DNA from: Candidatus Hydrothermota bacterium
GTDB taxonomy: Bacteria; Hydrothermota; Hydrothermia; B15-G9
Assembly: GCA_003645975.1 (NCBI GenBank)
Contig: QNDP01000123.1
Span: forward strand, 1-5,319
DNA: 5,319 nt
Direction of reading: 5' to 3'
In this document: one piece after another, positions 4,997-5,319 of the stretch
Layout: each line of letters starts with the position of its first letter
Position numbering within the stretch: the first letter of the stretch is position 1
The notes under the pieces: model-generated
What the model saw: the letters and a program-made list of their open reading frames with translations, nothing else
Told to the model about the DNA's origin: nothing
The model's database searches: none
Position numbers and translations under genes: made by a program

Positions 4997-5319
4997 ATGA
5001 AGGTAAGGATCACACCGATAGGAGCGGCCGGCACGGTAACCGGTTCGATGTATCTCTTTGAATACAAAGGTCATAAGTTTTTGATCGAGGCCGGCATGTT
5101 TCAGGGACATCTCGAACCATTGAATTACGAAGATTTTCCGTTTGATCCGAAGGAGATCGAATTCATCATCTTGTCCCATCCACACTTAGACCACATCGGA
5201 CTGCTGCCGAAGCTCGTCCGTGAGGGGTTCAGCGGCGAGGTGATCGCAACGCCTGCGACAAGGGACATCGCTTCGATCATGCTCTTGGACGCCGCACACC
5301 TGCAAGAAGAGGACTGGAA
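4997..5319 (+). CDS. Beta-CASP-type metallo-beta-lactamase-fold protein, N-terminal fragment
   Basis: The reading frame starts at an ATG with GGGAGG at 4984-4989, 7 nt upstream, and is still open at the right edge, giving 107 codons. The metal-binding motif HPHLDH (residues 61-66, form HxHxDH) marks a metallo-beta-lactamase fold. The opening GAAGTVTGSMYL (9-20) and the later DAAHLQEED (98-106) are typical of the YSH1/CPSF-like group of beta-CASP proteins, which are zinc-dependent RNA-processing nucleases in the cytoplasm. The beta-CASP insertion and the remaining metal ligands lie beyond the window. Motif 1, normally an Asp in a LIDxG-like context, reads LIEAGMFQG, with Glu at residue 31. The gene follows zapA by 48 nt with the stop-codon hairpin between, so it may be co-transcribed or may depend on readthrough. 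A nuclease role is inferred from the family. Confidence 0.88.
   Translation, partial: MKVRITPIGAAGTVTGSMYLFEYKGHKFLIEAGMFQGHLEPLNYEDFPFDPKEIEFIILSHPHLDHIGLLPKLVREGFSGEVIATPATRDIASIMLLDAAHLQEEDW

Overview
The window reads as a bacterial chromosome segment of moderate GC content. It carries a ribosomal protein L20 / phenylalanyl-tRNA synthetase / cell-division gene cluster on the + strand, flanked on the left by a divergent, partial gene on the - strand. Genes start with strong Shine-Dalgarno sequences and are tightly packed, and the two promoter candidates have sigma70-like boxes. I cannot name the lineage. The order rplT-pheS-pheT-small coiled coil-zapA, as I remember it, occurs in several Gram-negative-type phyla, and nothing here is archaeal or eukaryotic.

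Layout. Positions 1-209 (- strand) hold the N-terminus of an unrecognised protein with a probable signal peptide. Positions 210-604 are an AT-rich divergent intergenic region. It has one convincing promoter facing each way, several inverted repeats, and a purine-biased - strand that may be an eroded or very small gene. Positions 605-967 encode L20. A strong intrinsic-terminator-like hairpin follows (993-1027). Then come pheS (1059-2039), pheT (2042-4429), a 64-residue coiled-coil protein that is probably ZapB-like (4413-4607), and a ZapA-family protein (4604-4948). A perfect inverted repeat encloses the zapA stop codon. From 4997 to the right edge runs the N-terminus of a beta-CASP-type metallo-beta-lactamase-fold protein, probably a ribonuclease.

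How the genes work together. L20 is needed for 50S assembly. PheS and PheT form the alpha2beta2 enzyme that charges tRNA-Phe. The last PheT codons overlap the coiled-coil gene by 17 nt, and that gene overlaps zapA by 4 nt, so synthesis of a Z-ring-associated pair is probably coupled to synthesis of the tRNA synthetase. The beta-CASP protein is probably an RNA-processing enzyme, although a terminator-like hairpin separates it from zapA.

The window is mostly conserved housekeeping DNA and I see no clearly new system. The points that merit a second look are: L20 has its own promoter and lacks the usual infC-rpmI genes upstream; a terminator-like hairpin precedes pheS with no room for a new promoter; a hairpin loop contains the zapA stop codon; a Glu stands where a metal-ligand Asp is expected in the beta-CASP protein; and the intergenic region is richly structured.
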